Positions 1 to 9,817 of a DNA stretch of 43,202 nucleotides are shown piece by piece. Position numbers and translations under genes: made by a program. Origin of the DNA: a virus. How positions within the stretch are numbered: position 1 is the first letter of the stretch; each line of letters starts with the position of its first letter. Below the pieces are notes generated by a model that was not told the origin of the DNA, searched no databases, and saw only the letters and a program-made list of their open reading frames with translations. Location of the stretch: positions 1-43,202 of IMG/VR virus record IMGVR_UViG_3300027788_000022. The stretch is one strand, 5' to 3'.

Positions 1-7
1 ACTGCCA

Positions 8-415
8 TTATTGAATTTTTTTAGTTATTTCATAGGAAGGGTTTTTGTCAACCGTGTATCCTAATTTTTTATGTTTATCTATAAGGCTTTTACTTCTGCC
101 TATACTTAAAACTACATTAAATCCACCTTCAAGAGCCCATTGTTCTAGTGAAGATATTAATAATAATATAGCTTCTGATTTATCTACTTTTGCTATTGGA
201 TTAGAAACAATCCACTCCATCCATGCTATTTTTGAGTTTGTTCCATATAAGAACCCAGCAACTAAAGGTTTACCGTCTTGCTCTACCATGATACCACCTG
301 TTCCATTTTCAGGTAATAAATCTCTACCTAATGGTACCCATTCTGGCCAAGCGCTCCACCATTCTACAAGCGTGTCGTAATCGTCGTGTGTTAATCTTCT
401 AGCTTCTAATTTCAT
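8..415 (-). CDS. GNAT-like N-acetyltransferase fold protein
   Basis: Small 135-residue protein, last gene visible in the late (minus-strand) block, 6 bases after the 435-aa tail gene. The layout suits a compact GNAT domain: an N-terminal strand and helix (MKLEARRLTHDDYDTLVEWW), central beta strands around GGIMVEQDGKPLVAGFLYG, then helices and a C-terminal KLGYTVDKN segment like the last strands of acyl-CoA N-acyltransferases. I cannot identify the acetyl-CoA pyrophosphate loop (Q/RxxGxG/A) with certainty, so enzymatic activity is doubtful. Small GNAT-like proteins are often found beside tail genes in marine phages; substrate unknown. The call rests on fold resemblance only. Confidence 0.5.
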   Translation of the reverse strand: MKLEARRLTHDDYDTLVEWWSAWPEWVPLGRDLLPENGTGGIMVEQDGKPLVAGFLYGTNSKIAWMEWIVSNPIAKVDKSEAILLLISSLEQWALEGGFNVVLSIGRSKSLIDKHKKLGYTVDKNPSYEITKKIQ

Positions 416-421
416 TTGATT

Positions 422-1729
422 TTAATAAGATGATTCTTTATAATTTGTTGATACTGCAAATAATTCATTAGTTCCAGATACCGCTGTGTTTGTAGCTTCT
501 AAGAGTACAGTTGCAAAAAATCCTTTAACACCTGATATTGATTTTCCAAATACAACTTCACCTTGAGTGAAAGCAGATGTGTTAACTAAGTTTGCAAAGT
601 ACTTATCTTCTTTTTGTTTAAATTCATTTTTAAGTAAACTGTTTTCCATGTCAGCTAGTGTTAATGGCATGCTAAAAACATCTACACTATTAGCTTGGTC
701 TTCATTTGTTACAAAGCTAGTCATAGACCAGTTAGGCGCACCTTCGTAGTTTATTGTTTGGAAAGTTTTAACTAAAGAAGGGTTTGCATTAAATACACTT
801 TTTACTTGACTAACGTATTGAGTTTTATAAAAATTAGCTCTATTAACGTTTGTGCTATAGTGCTCGTATATATCTCCAATTGTAACGCTAGGATTGTTTG
901 CTTTTTCATCAGAAGTAGTTGTAGAATAAAAATTATTCTGAATACTAAACATGTTGCTTGGTAGGTAGCTATATCTACTTGTCCAACCTTTAATGTTTTC
1001 GTCAAAGCTAAGTATTTCTGAGGCTATAGCAGCTGATGCTGGTTGTAAAGATAGTGTATAACATTTGTTATGTATGTCATAACCACCTATAGCTTTACCG
1101 CTTGATAAAGATCCTAGTTGATCTCTAAAAAAGTCATACATACCATAGTTTGAAATTTCAGTTAAACCGTCTTGAGACAGTCTTAAAACAGATCCTTGTG
1201 TTGCATCTGTAAAATACTTTCTATATCCATACACAGCAAAACTTTCAGGATTAGTTGAAATACCAAATTCTCCAGCATATGGAGTTATTGCACCAATTAC
1301 AACATTTGAGGTTGTTTGAACAGGTACTCCTTCTTGAGTATAAATCGCGTCTTTGTCTATCAAAGCTCTGTTCACTTTTCTTTCTTGAAATATAGTTAAG
1401 TTAGTATCTTCTGCATACAACTTTTGTATACTACCTTTAGAAGGATCTACGGTTCTAGTTATATCTTGTCCAGAAGGAAATTGGTTAGATTGATTTATAC
1501 CAGTTCTAGAATTAAATATTCCAGAGTATATAATAGAATTACTTAAAGTTTCTTGAGCGTTATTTTCAGAAACCAAAAAAGCTCTTGGAGACAGACCAGT
1601 TTGAACATTATTATATCCACCTCTTATTCTAGCTTCTTCAATATACCAGTTTCTATCCTGAATCGAAGACACTGCCAATCTTTTTAATACATAAGTATTA
1701 TAGTATTTTACTTGAATCTGGAAGCCCAT
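422..1729 (-). CDS. Tail nozzle-associated structural protein (C-terminal half-like)
   Basis: A 435-residue structural protein following the giant 1643-aa tail protein by 35 bases. It has the Gly/Asn/Ser-rich strands and the segment SFDENIKGWTSRYSYLPSN (about residues 243-261), a pattern I associate with the nozzle/muzzle proteins of P22 gp10-like and crAss-like tails, where a beta-propeller wraps the tail tip. In related phages such sequence often lies in one long polypeptide; here it seems to be a separate gene, so it may complete the nozzle together with its upstream neighbour. Late virion protein, no signal peptide or membrane segment. Assignment is by motif and position, moderate certainty. 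Confidence 0.55.
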   Translation of the reverse strand: MGFQIQVKYYNTYVLKRLAVSSIQDRNWYIEEARIRGGYNNVQTGLSPRAFLVSENNAQETLSNSIIYSGIFNSRTGINQSNQFPSGQDITRTVDPSKGSIQKLYAEDTNLTIFQERKVNRALIDKDAIYTQEGVPVQTTSNVVIGAITPYAGEFGISTNPESFAVYGYRKYFTDATQGSVLRLSQDGLTEISNYGMYDFFRDQLGSLSSGKAIGGYDIHNKCYTLSLQPASAAIASEILSFDENIKGWTSRYSYLPSNMFSIQNNFYSTTTSDEKANNPSVTIGDIYEHYSTNVNRANFYKTQYVSQVKSVFNANPSLVKTFQTINYEGAPNWSMTSFVTNEDQANSVDVFSMPLTLADMENSLLKNEFKQKEDKYFANLVNTSAFTQGEVVFGKSISGVKGFFATVLLEATNTAVSGTNELFAVSTNYKESSY

Positions 1730-1764
1730 ATATATTATTATTACTTGTTTTTTTTATTATTAAC

Positions 1765-4700
1765 CTAGTTACCTGTTGGTCCTTGTGCCGCGTCAGGAAC
1801 AAGAGTATTTGCCGAGGGAGAATTTGCAAAATTTGAACCTCCTATTGCATCTGGATAAAAAGGTAATTGCGGAGCATCAATCAAACTAGCTAAGTTTACG
1901 CGTGTGCTTGCTGTAGGTGCTTGCCCTGTAGCTGTAAAATTTGGCGACCAGAAAAACTCTACTCTAGGAAAGAAAGTATTTACAAGAGAAGTTCTGCTGT
2001 TTGGAGGTAATTGACCACTACTGTCAGGACTACCACCAGATATACTAGCAGCAAAATTAACAACAGCGCAATCTACAAAATCATAATTACCTAAACCTCC
2101 ACCAACGTTTCTTTGACCTGGTCTAACGCCAGCGTTTATAAGGGTGTTACCTGCAGGGCTTCCATCATTAGCGTCAAACTTTTTTAATTTCATAAAAGTA
2201 CCAGTCCAGAATTCAAAAGGTCCTGTTACCCCTTGTGGATTACAGTTGAATACCGTAGCATTGTAAAGTGAATACCCAGCACCCGTGTTATTAACACCAT
2301 CTAGTCTTTCACCTATAGTACCACCACTAGGGAAGTCAGCTCTTGCTACGTTTCCAATTCTAGCTGAAAAACCATTACTAGCCACACCTACGCCTGGACT
2401 TACTGACATTCTAGCTGATATATATACATCACCAGTTGTCCAGTTCTGAATTTGACCTATAAATCTGGGAGGAACAGGATTATTAACACCTGTTGCAATA
2501 GCAGCCAACGGAAGGTTTTGAGTCATACCTGTATCGACATTGGTAAAACCTGTTCCAGAAGTATAATATGTCATAGCTACTTCAGTGTTTGCATAAGTTG
2601 CAGCCGCAACGCTATAACCTATGGTTGTAGTAGTTGAAGCTCCTCTAGTATCTGTTAGTTTCATAACTATCACATAGGCAAAGCCTGGAGTGTTTGCATT
2701 GCCATTAACAGAGTTTAATTGAAACCTTAAAGCATCACCGGCAACAGTTTGATTTGCTGCAAGTTTAGCTACTTGTATTATAGTTGCTGGTGTAGTGTAT
2801 TGTGTTATTACAGGTGGATTCGCAGGGCTTGTTGTTTGTATAGATTGAATACTCCAACCAAAACCAGGTGGATCAAATGTTGCCCAGTTAGCATTTCCTG
2901 GTACACCAGTCGTTGAAGGATCAGCAGCACTACCATTATAACCTTTTGGAGAATTGCTTGTCAAAAACAATGCTTCATTATTAGGAAATCCTGTTGGATT
3001 AGGATTTGCTGTTGGTGTAATAGTAGGTGCTGAATTAACAAGTTGAAGCGTTATAGTTTGATCAACAACAACACCAGCCGCGTTAGTAAATCTTATTGTA
3101 GCAAGATATTTTCCAGCATATTCTACATCAGTTCCTTGTTCATTTATCGAACCAGCGTAAAAAGTAGACTCTGTTTGTATTTTGTAACTACCATTTGCGG
3201 AGCCAGGTTGTAAAGAAAACCTTTGATTAACACCTGGAGTAGCGTAGTTAGTAGCATTTAAATTTGTAGTACCATACGAGTAATTAAAAGCAGATAACAA
3301 TACAGCGTTGTACGTAGGATCTATTTGACCGCCACTTGTTGGAAAAAAGTCAGAGGTTACACGAGTTCCACTAAATGCTGATTCTGAGAAAGTAGCGTCA
3401 CCTATACTTATACCATTTATTCCACCTGTAGTATTTTGAATTCCATAATTTAAATCAGATATTAAACCAGTGGTTGTAGCCTCATAAAACAATTCTAATT
3501 GAGAAATAAAAGGAGTAGTTTCAAATATAGCTAATCCCATAACGCTAGGATACTCGTACCCTGCTACTGGAGTTCCAAATAAATCTTCAGTAACACCTAT
3601 AGCTAATTGAGTAGATATCTTAGCCACGTAAGGCTTTGTATCAAAATCATATATGCAAAAAGGGTTTCCTTTGTCAACAGTAGCAGCGTTAAACTCTAAG
3701 CTAGGAAAAACGTCGCTAATAGTACCAATTAAATCTACATCATCTGCAGAAGAAGATGGGTCGAACTGAGTGTTTCTATATGTAACACCACCAGTGGTTA
3801 CATCAACGGTGTTTGTAACTCTACCAAACATTCTCTCGTCGCTAGTAAATTGATTTTGTAAAGGACCAACTTCTTGTAAGTTTCTAGGAATTTTGTTTAT
3901 ATTATCAGATACTAACGTAGTAAACGCAGTTTCACCTTGCTCTAAAATAGAGCCGTTTATTGGATATCCATTTACAATACCAGGAAGATATACGTTGTAA
4001 TAATCTTGTTGCTGTTGTTTGATACCTATTCTAAAACTATAAAACCCATCTACATTTATATCATAAGTGGCGTACGTTCTAGGTAATTCACTAGCTAACA
4101 AACGAGGTTCTGGTCTTCCAGTTGCTGTCTGATCAAATAAATATTTTTCAGCAACCTCACCGTTAGTGTATAATTCAACAGACGTTGGTAAGTTAGTTCC
4201 AGGTAAAGGGTTAACATTTTCTATATTAACATAGTCGGTAAATAATCCTGCAAATTCTTTACCTATAAGAAAGTACTTACTATAAAATTCAGCAAATTCT
4301 GCAAACAAAGGTTTTGTTGAGTCTGTTGTGCCTGTTTGGTACTTATAGTAATTGTTTTCAGTAAATAATAATTCAAACTTAATAACATTACCAACGCTTG
4401 CACCTGTAACAAGTGTTACAACTGGACTACCACTACCATCGTCAGCTATAGTATAATCATTTGTTGCGCCTTCAGTTAGTTTAATAAATCCATCATTTTG
4501 ATTTTTATAAACACTATAAGTATTAGCCGCTACAGCCCAATTTGTTATTCCATTAAACGTAAAAACCGTTTGAGCGGCGGTAGCTGTTATAGACTGGGTT
4601 GATAAGTCTCTAAAAAATATAGGGAAATTTAAAGAAGAAACGGATATAGTGTAATAGTTACCTACAGCATAAGCGCCAGGATAACCACCAACATTGTTTG

Positions 4701-6696
4701 CGTTTGCGGATTCAGGTATTAAACTGTTAAAATTAAGATTTAAACTATCTCCTTGCCACCCAGCTACAGAGCCGTTGAATGAAACGTTACTGTAATCACT
4801 AAAAACATTTGATCCTGGTTGTGGATCTCCAACAGAATCTAATAAATTATCATAATTAGACAATATTATATCTGTTTGTCTACCAAATTTATCAGCAAGT
4901 ATTATACCTACTTGGTAGTTTCTATTTTGCTTTAAAGAATGCTGAGGATATTCTTCAAAAACTTGATTACTTTTATCTACAATATCCACATAATAATCTA
5001 AACCTTTTTGACCACTTTTTCCTTGAACAAAGTTGCCGTACATTACTCTATTACCAGAAGTTTCTTGAGCTAAAGTTGTGACTGGAACTTTATCAAACAC
5101 TCTAGATGCTTCACCAGGTGGTAAAGTTTTAATAGGTAATGTTGATTGATAATCGTATTGATATATATTAGTATTGTTTAAGTTATCTATAAATGTTTGG
5201 TCAATAACAACAGAGTCTAAAATTTGATAAGCTTGTCTATCTGATTGCTTAAATAATATATCTATACCCTTTATTTTGTAGTCAATTAAAACATCTAGAC
5301 TAGGTAATTCTATGTTTAAAACAGCATTGTTTACAACATTCTGCATAAACTCTACAACAGTTGAAACAAAAGCTTTTGTCTCGTCGTCGTTTAAAAATTG
5401 ACCTTCTTGTTCTGGAATAAAAACATCTTGACTAAAAGGAGCTACAACAGAATATTCATTATCATCGTATTTAAATCTATAACTGAATTTTACAAATTTA
5501 TCTGTTAAATAATCTGGATCACCGTTCCAGCCATTATATGCAGAATCTTTTTGAAGTCTAACAGAATACCCGTTAAAACTGTCAGCATCAGGAGCTGCAC
5601 TTAGTATCGCATCATCTTGATTTGTTGAAGTCATTTCTACATAATTACCAGTGGCTGCTATAGGAGAAACAGGTGAGTCATCTTTAGCCCACAGTCGAGC
5701 ACTAGTTCCTAATCCAGCAAAACCACTAACATCTCTATAACCTCCAGCTTTAACATTAAAACCTGTGGTATTTGTCCCTGGTAAAGCATCCCAAGTTGTT
5801 TGTGATTTTAACCGAGTTGCACCACCGGTACCAGTTACAATGTCACTTGTATAAACTCCAGTGCTTATTACAGAAAAGCCAACAGGTGCTAAGCCTCTAG
5901 TGTCTTCTACAGCGTATCTATTATATAGTTTACCATAAACAGAGCCATTAGCTAAAGAGTTTTCATAATAACACCAAGCTCCTTGTTTGTTTGTAGCGGC
6001 ATCACTCCAAGCGGATGCATCTTGAGCTTCAGGTATAGTTTCACCATTTCTGTATTTAGAAGTATTTAAATTTACAGCTGAAAAAACAACTGAATTTATT
6101 GTAGTTTGAAGAGGATCGCTAGCATCTGACATTGTAGATGGCTTAAGTGCTGCTGTAGATCTTAGATCTATAAACTCAGGCGCTTTGTAAGGTGCGAATT
6201 TAGCTACAGATATTTGATCTTCGCTAGTATAGTATCCAAAGTCTTTTGTTACATTTATTTTTCTAGGTTGATTTCTATTGTCAGTAAAAAACAAAAGATC
6301 TTCTATTAAACTAATACCAGTCATTATGGATTTCTTAGAAAAATTTAGCCAACTTCCAGAAACTAATACTTGACTAGAATTACTAGATGTATTAAATACA
6401 GCTATAGCACAGTAAGAGCTTAAAGGCGCTTTGCCGGTTCCATTATAATCACTTAAAAAGTAGTAAGCTAACGCTCTTGTTTGATCAACTTTAACTCCTA
6501 TTACTTGTGCCTTAATATTAGATGCATCAATTATCATCTCGTTACCAAGTATAGATTCTAAAGCTCCAACATCACTTCCTTCTGATCTAGATACAGCTAC
6601 GTTTAAAGCATCTCTGTATTCGTTATTTGGTACAAGTCTATCATCTAAATCTTTATTCATTTTAGATTTGATGAAACTGTTTTTAGCTTCTGCCAT
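1765..6696 (-). CDS. Giant tail nozzle/muzzle-like structural protein
   Basis: The longest gene in the window, 1643 residues. The N-terminus (FIKSKMNKDLDDRLVPNNEY, then a DALNVAVSRSEGSDVGALES stretch) is the signature opening of tail nozzle/tubular proteins in Bacteroidota podoviruses (functionally like T7 gp12 or the crAss-like muzzle). These form the tail extension below the portal and adaptor rings. The middle is rich in beta strands; the last 500 residues are Thr/Asn/Gly/Pro-rich with Ig-like stretches and no clear enzyme motif. It lies 6 bases after the connector gene 6703-7971 and before the 435-aa protein, in the order expected for portal-proximal to distal tail parts. Position and N-terminal motif are seen; exact structural role is inferred. 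Confidence 0.7.
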   Translation of the reverse strand: MAEAKNSFIKSKMNKDLDDRLVPNNEYRDALNVAVSRSEGSDVGALESILGNEMIIDASNIKAQVIGVKVDQTRALAYYFLSDYNGTGKAPLSSYCAIAVFNTSSNSSQVLVSGSWLNFSKKSIMTGISLIEDLLFFTDNRNQPRKINVTKDFGYYTSEDQISVAKFAPYKAPEFIDLRSTAALKPSTMSDASDPLQTTINSVVFSAVNLNTSKYRNGETIPEAQDASAWSDAATNKQGAWCYYENSLANGSVYGKLYNRYAVEDTRGLAPVGFSVISTGVYTSDIVTGTGGATRLKSQTTWDALPGTNTTGFNVKAGGYRDVSGFAGLGTSARLWAKDDSPVSPIAATGNYVEMTSTNQDDAILSAAPDADSFNGYSVRLQKDSAYNGWNGDPDYLTDKFVKFSYRFKYDDNEYSVVAPFSQDVFIPEQEGQFLNDDETKAFVSTVVEFMQNVVNNAVLNIELPSLDVLIDYKIKGIDILFKQSDRQAYQILDSVVIDQTFIDNLNNTNIYQYDYQSTLPIKTLPPGEASRVFDKVPVTTLAQETSGNRVMYGNFVQGKSGQKGLDYYVDIVDKSNQVFEEYPQHSLKQNRNYQVGIILADKFGRQTDIILSNYDNLLDSVGDPQPGSNVFSDYSNVSFNGSVAGWQGDSLNLNFNSLIPESANANNVGGYPGAYAVGNYYTISVSSLNFPIFFRDLSTQSITATAAQTVFTFNGITNWAVAANTYSVYKNQNDGFIKLTEGATNDYTIADDGSGSPVVTLVTGASVGNVIKFELLFTENNYYKYQTGTTDSTKPLFAEFAEFYSKYFLIGKEFAGLFTDYVNIENVNPLPGTNLPTSVELYTNGEVAEKYLFDQTATGRPEPRLLASELPRTYATYDINVDGFYSFRIGIKQQQQDYYNVYLPGIVNGYPINGSILEQGETAFTTLVSDNINKIPRNLQEVGPLQNQFTSDERMFGRVTNTVDVTTGGVTYRNTQFDPSSSADDVDLIGTISDVFPSLEFNAATVDKGNPFCIYDFDTKPYVAKISTQLAIGVTEDLFGTPVAGYEYPSVMGLAIFETTPFISQLELFYEATTTGLISDLNYGIQNTTGGINGISIGDATFSESAFSGTRVTSDFFPTSGGQIDPTYNAVLLSAFNYSYGTTNLNATNYATPGVNQRFSLQPGSANGSYKIQTESTFYAGSINEQGTDVEYAGKYLATIRFTNAAGVVVDQTITLQLVNSAPTITPTANPNPTGFPNNEALFLTSNSPKGYNGSAADPSTTGVPGNANWATFDPPGFGWSIQSIQTTSPANPPVITQYTTPATIIQVAKLAANQTVAGDALRFQLNSVNGNANTPGFAYVIVMKLTDTRGASTTTTIGYSVAAATYANTEVAMTYYTSGTGFTNVDTGMTQNLPLAAIATGVNNPVPPRFIGQIQNWTTGDVYISARMSVSPGVGVASNGFSARIGNVARADFPSGGTIGERLDGVNNTGAGYSLYNATVFNCNPQGVTGPFEFWTGTFMKLKKFDANDGSPAGNTLINAGVRPGQRNVGGGLGNYDFVDCAVVNFAASISGGSPDSSGQLPPNSRTSLVNTFFPRVEFFWSPNFTATGQAPTASTRVNLASLIDAPQLPFYPDAIGGSNFANSPSANTLVPDAAQGPTGN

Positions 6697-6702
6697 GTAT
6701 AG

Positions 6703-7971
6703 TTATTTTATCCATTTAGATTTACCTCTCATTGTTTGAATTATTTCATCAAGCTTTATGTTAGATAGTCTTATTTTAGCATTTCTTAATTTAGAACTTT
6801 TATCACGTCTTAGTCTTTGAACTATGTACTCAGGTTGGTTTATTCTAGTTGAAATTATCGCGTGTAGTATGTAAGCATACATTGCTTCTTCAGCCATTTT
6901 AGGAACTCTGCTGTCTAAATCAAAAGCTAATCCATCTGATATATATTCTAATATTATTAATTGATCAACTAAATTGCTTGAGAATGATATTTTACCTTCT
7001 CTTTCATTCATGTTAAACCATCCATTCATTTGAGAATATTGCGGATCCATACCATACATTTGGCCATAGCCAGATCCTATAGTGCTACCTAAGCCTCCCC
7101 AATTATAAGCCCACATATCATTTGTAAAGTCATTAGTAAAGTTACCGTTAATAAATTGTTGGTTAGCATTATGCCATCTTTCTTGTGTGATTGAAGTACC
7201 TTCTAAATCATTACCCCATTGATCTTGTGTAGGTATACCAGTTGAATCTTGAGCTTGAGTATAGTAAGGGCTTGTTGTTAGGTTATTTACTGGGTACAAA
7301 GGACGTTTAACACCTAAAGCGTCTATAGAAGATATATCTACATAGTTTACATAATCTTGAGGTAAGACTATAGTTAACTCGTTAGGTACTGTTAGCTCTG
7401 CTTGCTTTATACTTTTTAAAGTATCGTAGCTAAATTCTTGCATTGCTCTTTTTGTGTGAAAAATTACATCTGTTCTTTTTACGTTTGGTATCAATTTACT
7501 TTGGCCAACATAAGCAATCATAAAATTATTTACTACTTCGTTTAATTTAATATATTGATAACCTCCATAATTATCTTCAACGGTTTGTCCATAAGCTTTT
7601 TCAGCTTCTGTTGAAGCGTATTTACCACCAGTTAATATAGTCAATTGAACAACTATATAGGCATTGGCTACCGGTGAAGCTGTAGTTAAAGTTATAGTGT
7701 TGTCATTAGTGACTACTATTTCTGTAACCCATTGGCTCCAAGATCCAGCTAAACCTGTTGAGCTAGTGTATACTTTAAAATTATTTAAACCATAATCTAC
7801 ATCATTAGGACTCCAACTAGTAGCGCTTCCCAATATCAAGCCACTATCAAAGTCAGTTATAAAAATCTGACCATTTGCAGGCACAGCAGCGCCTCTAAAT
7901 TCTTGTGAACCTTGATAATATTGCTGAGAGTTTTCTGTTACTATCCCGTTATTTGTTGGTTGTATTGCCAT
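6703..7971 (-). CDS. Head-tail connector / tail stabilization protein
   Basis: A 422-residue structural protein. The region from residue about 145 (helical segment YIKLNEVVNNFMIAYVGQSK, then PNVKRTDVIFHTKRAMQEFS) and the C-terminus (KLRNAKIRLSNIKLDEIIQT, ending RGKSKWIK) match the pattern of the adaptor or stabilization proteins (P22 gp4 / T7 gp11 type) of crAss-like and marine Bacteroidota podoviruses. It would sit between portal and nozzle. The N-terminal 120 residues look like an added beta domain. It overlaps no neighbour: 6 bases to each side, so it is co-transcribed with the nozzle and the 310-aa protein. Role is inferred from motif and order. Confidence 0.65.
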   Translation of the reverse strand: MAIQPTNNGIVTENSQQYYQGSQEFRGAAVPANGQIFITDFDSGLILGSATSWSPNDVDYGLNNFKVYTSSTGLAGSWSQWVTEIVVTNDNTITLTTASPVANAYIVVQLTILTGGKYASTEAEKAYGQTVEDNYGGYQYIKLNEVVNNFMIAYVGQSKLIPNVKRTDVIFHTKRAMQEFSYDTLKSIKQAELTVPNELTIVLPQDYVNYVDISSIDALGVKRPLYPVNNLTTSPYYTQAQDSTGIPTQDQWGNDLEGTSITQERWHNANQQFINGNFTNDFTNDMWAYNWGGLGSTIGSGYGQMYGMDPQYSQMNGWFNMNEREGKISFSSNLVDQLIILEYISDGLAFDLDSRVPKMAEEAMYAYILHAIISTRINQPEYIVQRLRRDKSSKLRNAKIRLSNIKLDEIIQTMRGKSKWIK

Positions 7972-7977
7972 TTTCTA

Positions 7978-8910
7978 TTAATTTCTTTCGTTTTGTTGCT
8001 CTTGAGCTATTTCACTAGCCGCTGCTTGAACTATGGTTGGATCTTTTATCACAATACCTGCATACAATAATATTTGTATTATCACGTTAACTTGCTCTGT
8101 AATATCTAATTCAAAATTAACAGAAGTAGCTGGATCCCAAACATAATAACCAGTTGCAGAACTAAAGTTCCAACTTGGATCTGCTGGTTTTTTAATATAA
8201 GTAGCTTGAACCTGACTATTTATTGATTGAGGATATATAATTACTTTATTTTCTTGAAATAAATAAACAGGAAACTGCTCTGCTGGTTTAGTCAATGAAG
8301 ACATATTGAGAAGCGCTAGTTCATTTCTTTGTACTGGTTCTGCTATTCTATCATCTCTATATAGTATTGTTCCTAATTTATAAAAATCTTGTGGAAACAA
8401 AGTTATAACTATATTATTAGCAGCACCCGTGGGTAAAGATCCAGCTGTTAAACTAAATACTCCACCAGATATAGTAAAATTAGTATATGCAACCCCTAAG
8501 TATGTTACTACTACAGTGCTGTTTTCTACCTGACTTTGTGTTACAGTTGTTAAAGGATATGTTATTTGATTTGTTACAGTGGAAAATAATTGTGTTCCAC
8601 TAGCTGCGCCAGAAGAGGTGGGCAGCGTAAAAAAAGCTGGGTTCGTACCAGCTGCGGCATTAAATGTACAATTGCCTATTTTTTTAAAAACATCTAGTTT
8701 TTCTTGTACTGTTTTATAACGATCACCATATTCGCTCTCGTTTTGTGGCACTCGTAGTTGTTGATTTATAGTTTCAAAATAAGTATCTAGTATGTCAAGT
8801 TGAACTTGAGCAGCTAACTTGTTGAACTCATTAGGTGTAAGATAACCTCTTTGTTCCTTATTTATTATTAACAAGACTGTTTTATAAACTTGATCTACGT
8901 TTATTGCCAT
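7978..8910 (-). CDS. Head-tail connector ring-like protein
   Basis: A 310-residue virion protein. The N-terminal 60 residues form a helical opening (YKTVLLIINKEQRGYLTPNE, then FNKLAAQVQLDILDTYFETI) common at the start of small connector or ring proteins in marine podoviruses; the middle is a beta domain (about 75-180), and the C-terminus is helical (DITEQVNVIIQILLYAGIVI). It lies between a head gene (254 aa) and the stabilization protein, which suits a ring between portal and tail. No catalytic motif. The start at 8910 has no Shine-Dalgarno, only an A/T-rich leader, as for all late genes here. Confidence 0.55.
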   Translation of the reverse strand: MAINVDQVYKTVLLIINKEQRGYLTPNEFNKLAAQVQLDILDTYFETINQQLRVPQNESEYGDRYKTVQEKLDVFKKIGNCTFNAAAGTNPAFFTLPTSSGAASGTQLFSTVTNQITYPLTTVTQSQVENSTVVVTYLGVAYTNFTISGGVFSLTAGSLPTGAANNIVITLFPQDFYKLGTILYRDDRIAEPVQRNELALLNMSSLTKPAEQFPVYLFQENKVIIYPQSINSQVQATYIKKPADPSWNFSSATGYYVWDPATSVNFELDITEQVNVIIQILLYAGIVIKDPTIVQAAASEIAQEQQNERN

Positions 8911-8930
8911 TTTTATTTGTTTATTATAAT

Positions 8931-8957
8931 ATAAAGGCCCGAGTAAACGAGCCCTAT
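8931..8957 (-). terminator. Hairpin downstream of 254-aa head gene
   Basis: On the minus strand, AGGGCTCG and the following CGGGCCT arm form a roughly 10-bp stem with one bulge around a short TTTACT loop, followed by a T-rich run. It lies in the 61-base gap after the 254-aa gene and before the connector gene. It may be a weak terminator or attenuator; with no long U tract, partial read-through is likely. Confidence 0.45.
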
Positions 8958-8971
8958 ATTAGTATTACATG

Positions 8972-9736
8972 TTATTTAAGTTTTTTCTCGATAGACTTAT
9001 ATATTTCTACACCTTCGTCTGTTTTCAAGAAAGCAGCAAAAGCTGCGTAAGGATTTTCTTCAAATGGAACTGTCATTAATTTCTTTTTATTACTAGTCCA
9101 AGTAAACGTACGTTGGTCTTGTGATAAGGTTATTATCCTAGCTTCCGCTGCTTTAATACCAAAATTTCTTAATTGAACATTTTCATCTCTTGCTAACTCC
9201 ATAAACAACTGTGGATTTGATTTAGCAAACAAAAGTAAATCTCTTTTAATTTCTTTAGAGCTTAATTTATTAACGCTTGTACCCATCTCAACTCTAAGTA
9301 CTGCCTCAGCTTGGTCAATTTCCATATCTTGAGCAGCTAATAATGCTTCAATTTCCCACTCAATAATTGCTAATTCAGATATAGCGTTTTCTTGTGGCTT
9401 AAGTTCTTTGAATCTATGCCCAGAAAGTGGGTGATATAAAGAAAGCATTTTTTGTAAATTTTGTTGAGCTTTAGGAACACCTAAGGTACCATCTCTAAAA
9501 GTTATATGGCCCATTGTTGCTTCACCTTTTTGCTCATCTACAAATACTGATGATTGATTTGTTGCGTATTTTAATTCTCTTTGTGTTCCTGTAGCTTCAT
9601 CGAAATAAAGTAAAGGATGTTTTCTAGTATGTTTACTAGGTATTGTAAAGGTTAATGGTGATTCATTACCTGTAAGATAGTAATTTCTATCTTTAATTTC
9701 CCAACCTTCTGGTTGAGTTGATTTTTCTTTTGACAT
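8972..9736 (-). CDS. Conserved virion-associated protein, unknown function
   Basis: A 254-residue protein placed between major capsid protein and connector ring. It has an N-terminal beta region (residues 15-75), a central acidic helical region (about 110-150) and a conserved-looking C-terminal part (NPQLFMELARDENVQLRNFG, then SQDQRTFTWTSNKKKLMTVP). I recognise this combination as a family recurring next to capsid genes in uncultured marine phages, but know of no assigned function. Position suggests a head or neck component. Hairpins flank it on both sides (8931-8957 and 9771-9797), so its mRNA level may be set separately from the capsid gene. Confidence 0.5.
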   Translation of the reverse strand: MSKEKSTQPEGWEIKDRNYYLTGNESPLTFTIPSKHTRKHPLLYFDEATGTQRELKYATNQSSVFVDEQKGEATMGHITFRDGTLGVPKAQQNLQKMLSLYHPLSGHRFKELKPQENAISELAIIEWEIEALLAAQDMEIDQAEAVLRVEMGTSVNKLSSKEIKRDLLLFAKSNPQLFMELARDENVQLRNFGIKAAEARIITLSQDQRTFTWTSNKKKLMTVPFEENPYAAFAAFLKTDEGVEIYKSIEKKLK

Positions 9737-9770
9737 AATATAATATAATTTAATAGTTTAAAAGTAATAG

Positions 9771-9797
9771 TTACCCCCGTAGTTATAACGAGGGTAA
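9771..9797 (-). terminator. Hairpin terminator after major capsid gene
   Basis: On the minus strand TTACCCTCGT pairs with ACGGGGGTAA (10 bp, one G-T pair) around a 7-base TATAACT loop, about 20 bases after the capsid stop codon, followed by CTATTACTTTT. A strong hairpin with a modest T run just after the capsid gene is a usual way to raise capsid transcript over downstream genes. Confidence 0.65.
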
Positions 9798-9817
9798 AAA
9801 TTACATAATTTGAATCC

